Positions 61,198-64,000 of a stretch of 64,000 bases of DNA are shown here, piece after piece. Made by a program: the position numbers and the translations under genes. Each line of letters opens with the position of its first letter. Within the stretch, counting starts at the first letter, position 1. This stretch comes from Bdellovibrio sp. KM01 (GTDB lineage Bacteria > Bdellovibrionota > Bdellovibrionia > Bdellovibrionales > Bdellovibrionaceae): assembly GCF_013752535.1 (NCBI RefSeq), contig NZ_CP058348.1:2852001-2916000 (forward strand), read 5' to 3'. Under the pieces are notes generated by a model that saw only the letters and a list, made by a program, of their open reading frames with translations, made no database searches and was not told the origin of the DNA.

Positions 61198-63444
61198 TTA
61201 GAACGTCGTCACTGTTTGGCAACCCAAAGCTGTGATTCTTTTCTTAACTAGAGCCGCCCAGTTGTTTGTATGAACGCTTAGCAATTCAGATTTCATACGG
61301 CCCAACTCAGAAAGGTTGTTACCAACGCCACGGGCAGCTTGGCCACCACGGCACATTTGAACAATCGTTTGGTCTTCAGAACGGTTGTCGTAGATATAGT
61401 TATCGATCATCAAGCAGAAAGATTCGATAGCTGCCAAGTGGTCAATCGCAGAAACCCAACGGTTCCAAACGTCTTGAGTCTCGCGGCAAGCATCAGCATA
61501 AGCACGGGAATCTTTTACTAGGTTCGCTGGAACCAAAGTCTCAAGGTTGTTCGCAGCATTACGGTCACGAAGAAGAGCGGCTTGCATTTTAGCTGCAACT
61601 TTATCGTCAACACGGTTTGTGTAACCACCGTTGTACGGAGCTTGAACTGCTTTACCAGATTCAGTCAGGCGGAACGCACGGTCTTGAAGTGATTTAAGAC
61701 CTTCGTTGAATTGCTTAACAGAAGCTCTGTGTAGGCCCGTTGTGTATTTGAACCAAGACATTACTGGAGAGCTGATACCCAAAGAACGAGTCTCGAACAA
61801 ACCTGTTCTCAAACGAGCCATTTCAGAATCAATTTCAGATTGAGAGAAGCTGTTTGCGTATTTGCGCAAGTTGTCCAAAGAGTTTGTGATACGAGCTGCT
61901 TGAGCTTGTTTTTCAGCCAATGTCGCAAGACGAGCTTGGATTTGGTTGTACTCAGGAGAACGTCTCAATTGTTTGTCCAGATCAGCTTGAGCTTGCTTCA
62001 TGATATCTTTAGAAGCCACTGCAGATTTGTCCATTGCCTCAAGCAAGTACTTCGTCGTCATCGCGCATTGAGCAGGGTTGTTACGAGCTACTACTGATTG
62101 AAGATTTTGAACGTAGATTTTGCCAGCGGATTTCAAAGTGTTCGTGATTGGCGTCGCGCTGTAACCAGTCGTTGCCAACGAGTAGTTCACGGAACCCAAA
62201 AGCTTAGCAACGTAAGAGTTAGAATCAGTTGCAACTGCCGCCAGGTTGATACCCAATTCACAGATCATTGCATCTGCCGTTGTGCTCTTAACGAAAGTTT
62301 TGTCCAATTCAGATTGAGCAGAAGCTGCAGCTAGAGTCGTGTTCAACTCCAAAGCAGCTTGGCTTAGTTCGTTTTTACGAACCATCAAAGCATTCGTGTC
62401 TCTAGAAACACCAGAGAATTTCACAGAGTAGTTACGAGCTACCAACATCTCTTTAGAGATCTTAGCAACTTGCTCGTCGCGACCTTTCGTCAAGAAACGG
62501 TATTTTTGCTCAAGACGGATGTATTGGCATGTGTTTTCAAGAACTGCACGGCGAACCAATGGATCTTGGATCTTAGTGGAGTTTTCGTTCACGATTTTTT
62601 CCATAGAACCGATAGCGCTTGTCAAAACTTGACCGCCCACGATGAATGGAATCGCTGCAGTACCACCCGTCATTGATGCTGCCATCAATGCATAGGGAGT
62701 CAAACCGTTGATCATGTCGTTGATTGCCAACGCCACTTGACCACCGTTCATTTGTTGACGGCAGTTTTTGTTCATAAGGTCTGTGTTAGAGAATGAAGCT
62801 GCCAAAGAGGAAGCTGCACGGATAGCGATATCCACGTTAGCTGTGATCTCTGGAACTTTTTCTTTAGGGATTTCTTCTTCAGCATGCAAGAAAGGTTGAA
62901 GCTTTTCGATAGCGTCAGTGATTTTCTTGTTGTTGTCGATAACCGCTTGTTGGTTGATTTGGTTGCCAGCGCAAGAAGGAGAACTTACCGCTTGGTTCAA
63001 CGCATTTACAGCAGACAGGATGTCAGAGTAAGTTTTGTCTTCAGAGTTCGTAAATAGGTTACATTTGAAATCGTCAGCCACACCAACAGAGTCTTTAACG
63101 ATCACTGGAAGACCGTTGCCACCAGTACCGTTAGCTGTGCCTGGCAAACCTGGAACTGTGCCCGGTTGACCTGGTTGCCCTGGAGTACCTGGAACTGTCG
63201 GAAGACCTGTGCCTGGAGTTCCTGGAACTGGATTAATTTGGATTGGACCTGGAACGATGCCACCTGGTTGACCAGGGTTCGTGCCGATGCGTGGTTGAGT
63301 TGGGAATAGATCATCTACAGAAGAAGTTGTCGTTGTATTGATATCGATCGGAAAGAAACCTGAGTCGATACGTGCTGGTGCTGCGAAAGCCACCTTACAC
63401 TGAACAGCAGTGATAACTGCCAAGCCTATTCTACCCCACTTCAT
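61198..63444 (-). CDS. Secreted 748-residue protein with collagen-like stretch
   Basis: The product has a signal peptide (MKWGRIGLAVITAVQCKVAFA) and AAAAGGAG upstream of ATG. Residues 52-113 form a Pro/Gly-rich, partly PGQPG-repeated segment resembling collagen-like or flexible spacers. The remaining 600 residues are mostly helical and contain about 11 cysteines; the segment from about 360 to 560 looks coiled-coil. It resembles no family I know. High expression is suggested by the strong ribosome-binding site. It is a single-gene unit with a terminator. Confidence 0.7.
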   Translation of the reverse strand: MKWGRIGLAVITAVQCKVAFAAPARIDSGFFPIDINTTTTSSVDDLFPTQPRIGTNPGQPGGIVPGPIQINPVPGTPGTGLPTVPGTPGQPGQPGTVPGLPGTANGTGGNGLPVIVKDSVGVADDFKCNLFTNSEDKTYSDILSAVNALNQAVSSPSCAGNQINQQAVIDNNKKITDAIEKLQPFLHAEEEIPKEKVPEITANVDIAIRAASSLAASFSNTDLMNKNCRQQMNGGQVALAINDMINGLTPYALMAASMTGGTAAIPFIVGGQVLTSAIGSMEKIVNENSTKIQDPLVRRAVLENTCQYIRLEQKYRFLTKGRDEQVAKISKEMLVARNYSVKFSGVSRDTNALMVRKNELSQAALELNTTLAAASAQSELDKTFVKSTTADAMICELGINLAAVATDSNSYVAKLLGSVNYSLATTGYSATPITNTLKSAGKIYVQNLQSVVARNNPAQCAMTTKYLLEAMDKSAVASKDIMKQAQADLDKQLRRSPEYNQIQARLATLAEKQAQAARITNSLDNLRKYANSFSQSEIDSEMARLRTGLFETRSLGISSPVMSWFKYTTGLHRASVKQFNEGLKSLQDRAFRLTESGKAVQAPYNGGYTNRVDDKVAAKMQAALLRDRNAANNLETLVPANLVKDSRAYADACRETQDVWNRWVSAIDHLAAIESFCLMIDNYIYDNRSEDQTIVQMCRGGQAARGVGNNLSELGRMKSELLSVHTNNWAALVKKRITALGCQTVTTF

Positions 63445-63602
63445 AGGAACTCCTTTTTGTATTTGTCGTAACCCTAAAATGAACCTAGTACTGCCCCGTC
63501 GTGTACCATTTGGCGGCCATTTAAGGCACCGAATTGGTTCCAGGGGTTACGAATTTGTAGGCTTTTTAGTAAGGATGGTAAAAAGAATCAAACCTTAATT
63601 TA

Positions 63603-64000
63603 CTATTGCAAATAATTGAGGAACTTTTGACGGAGTTCACGATTGTTAACCTGAAAAAGATCGCCATGATGTCCATTGCGGACAATCCATAATTCCTTTG
63701 GATCACGCGCCGCTTCGTACATTTCGCGAGAGCTTTCAACCTCGATCACCGGATCATTTTCGCCATGAATTAAAAGCAGCGGAATGGGTGAAAACCGACC
63801 AATCGGCTCCGGCGATTGAGCATCACTTAAAAGCACATAACTCAGTGGCTGAAACAGCCAGGTCCAATAGGATCGACTTAAAACCCTTTTTCCCATCTTC
63901 TGATAGGAAGAAAAGCTACCCTCCACCACGATGTTACGAATCGCCTGATGGTCTTTAATTTTCATGGCCGTCTGCATGGCAATGATGCCACCCAAGCTTT
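63603..64000 (-). CDS. Alpha/beta hydrolase, C-terminal part (5' end outside window)
   Basis: The frame is open to the right edge. The first visible codons read S-L-G-G-I-I (63998 downwards), the nucleophile-elbow pattern GxSLGG, so the catalytic Ser is at the very border. Downstream are IPLLLIHGENDPVIEVE (acid Asp region) and NGHHGDLF (catalytic His), so the three catalytic residues are inside. The missing part is the N-terminal strands. It is probably an esterase or thioesterase-like enzyme of the BAAT/S9 type. Confidence 0.8.
   Translation of the reverse strand, partial: SLGGIIAMQTAMKIKDHQAIRNIVVEGSFSSYQKMGKRVLSRSYWTWLFQPLSYVLLSDAQSPEPIGRFSPIPLLLIHGENDPVIEVESSREMYEAARDPKELWIVRNGHHGDLFQVNNRELRQKFLNYLQ

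Noticed and set aside
63106-63291. Repetitive DNA that could be a microsatellite
   Set aside because: It is in frame and encodes the Pro/Gly-rich stretch of the 748-residue protein; the repeat units vary at the DNA level.
1-64000. Mobile elements, prophage, tRNA or rRNA genes, CRISPR arrays, toxin-antitoxin or restriction systems
   Set aside because: I looked for transposase or integrase motifs, terminal repeats, a tRNA-like cloverleaf and repeat-spacer arrays on both strands and found none. Gene order and composition look uniformly chromosomal.

Overview
The window looks like chromosomal DNA of a Bdellovibrio-type predatory bacterium (Bdellovibrionota). The reasons are the moderate GC content, the mix of housekeeping genes with very many signal-peptide and lipoprotein genes, several secreted trypsin-like proteases and peptidoglycan-active enzymes, and a SecG with a long Ala/Pro tail. 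The species assignment is an inference from gene content only. I saw no rRNA, tRNA, CRISPR array, insertion sequence, integrase or prophage genes. The region reads as ordinary, densely packed chromosome in which short operons alternate with single secreted-protein genes.

Layout. 1-4.6 kb: end of an outer-membrane protein gene, a secreted trypsin-like protease, two secreted proteins of unknown role, an rRNA cytosine methyltransferase (RsmB type) and its translationally coupled outer-membrane neighbour. 4.8-7.6 kb: an nrdR-nusB-led cluster ending in a PEP-synthase regulator (PpsR). 7.7-15.2 kb: a secreted caspase-like protein with a small partner, a phospholipase D family protein, a chemoreceptor and a LysR regulator. 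15.2-22.9 kb: a tail-anchored secreted protein, a pair of M16 peptidases (one active, one degenerate), FliL, a YkuD L,D-transpeptidase and small or unknown proteins. 23.0-27.3 kb: rpsA followed by sppA-HIT-rhomboid. 27.5-35.4 kb: accessory secreted enzymes (terpenoid-cyclase-like, hydrolase, transglutaminase-like, trypsin-like, lytic-transglycosylase-like) and a LysR regulator. 35.4-43.9 kb: hisC-cmk, a shortened hydantoinase/oxoprolinase pair, msrA, a solute-binding protein and ilvA. 44.2-45.9 kb: a second secreted wall-enzyme-like protein with a small partner. 46.0-49.3 kb: gap-pgk-tpi. 49.5-52.2 kb: glycine-zipper protein, hemolysin III family protein, a third trypsin-like lipoprotein. 52.4-54.8 kb: tmk-holB-tatD. 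54.8-64 kb: small secreted proteins, secG, a FecR/AgmX-like protein, TPR and App1-like proteins, a large murein endopeptidase lipoprotein, a 748-residue secreted protein with a collagen-like stretch, and a truncated alpha/beta hydrolase.

How it fits together. The housekeeping genes cover nucleotide synthesis and its control (nrdR, cmk, tmk), translation and transcription (rpsA, rsmB, nusB), lower glycolysis (gap, pgk, tpi), PEP control (ppsR) and export or membrane quality control (secG, sppA, rhomboid). Around them sit at least ten envelope or secreted enzymes that act, or look as if they act, on peptide or peptidoglycan bonds, as expected for a bacterium that breaches and remodels a prey envelope. 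The points most worth following are (i) two paralogous secreted proteins that share an SH3-like N-terminal domain but carry different wall-hydrolase-like C-termini, each followed by a small secreted protein; (ii) the secreted caspase-like protein; (iii) a strong three-part inverted-repeat structure starting two bases after the pgk stop codon; and (iv) a shortened, apparently degenerate hydantoinase A/B pair.
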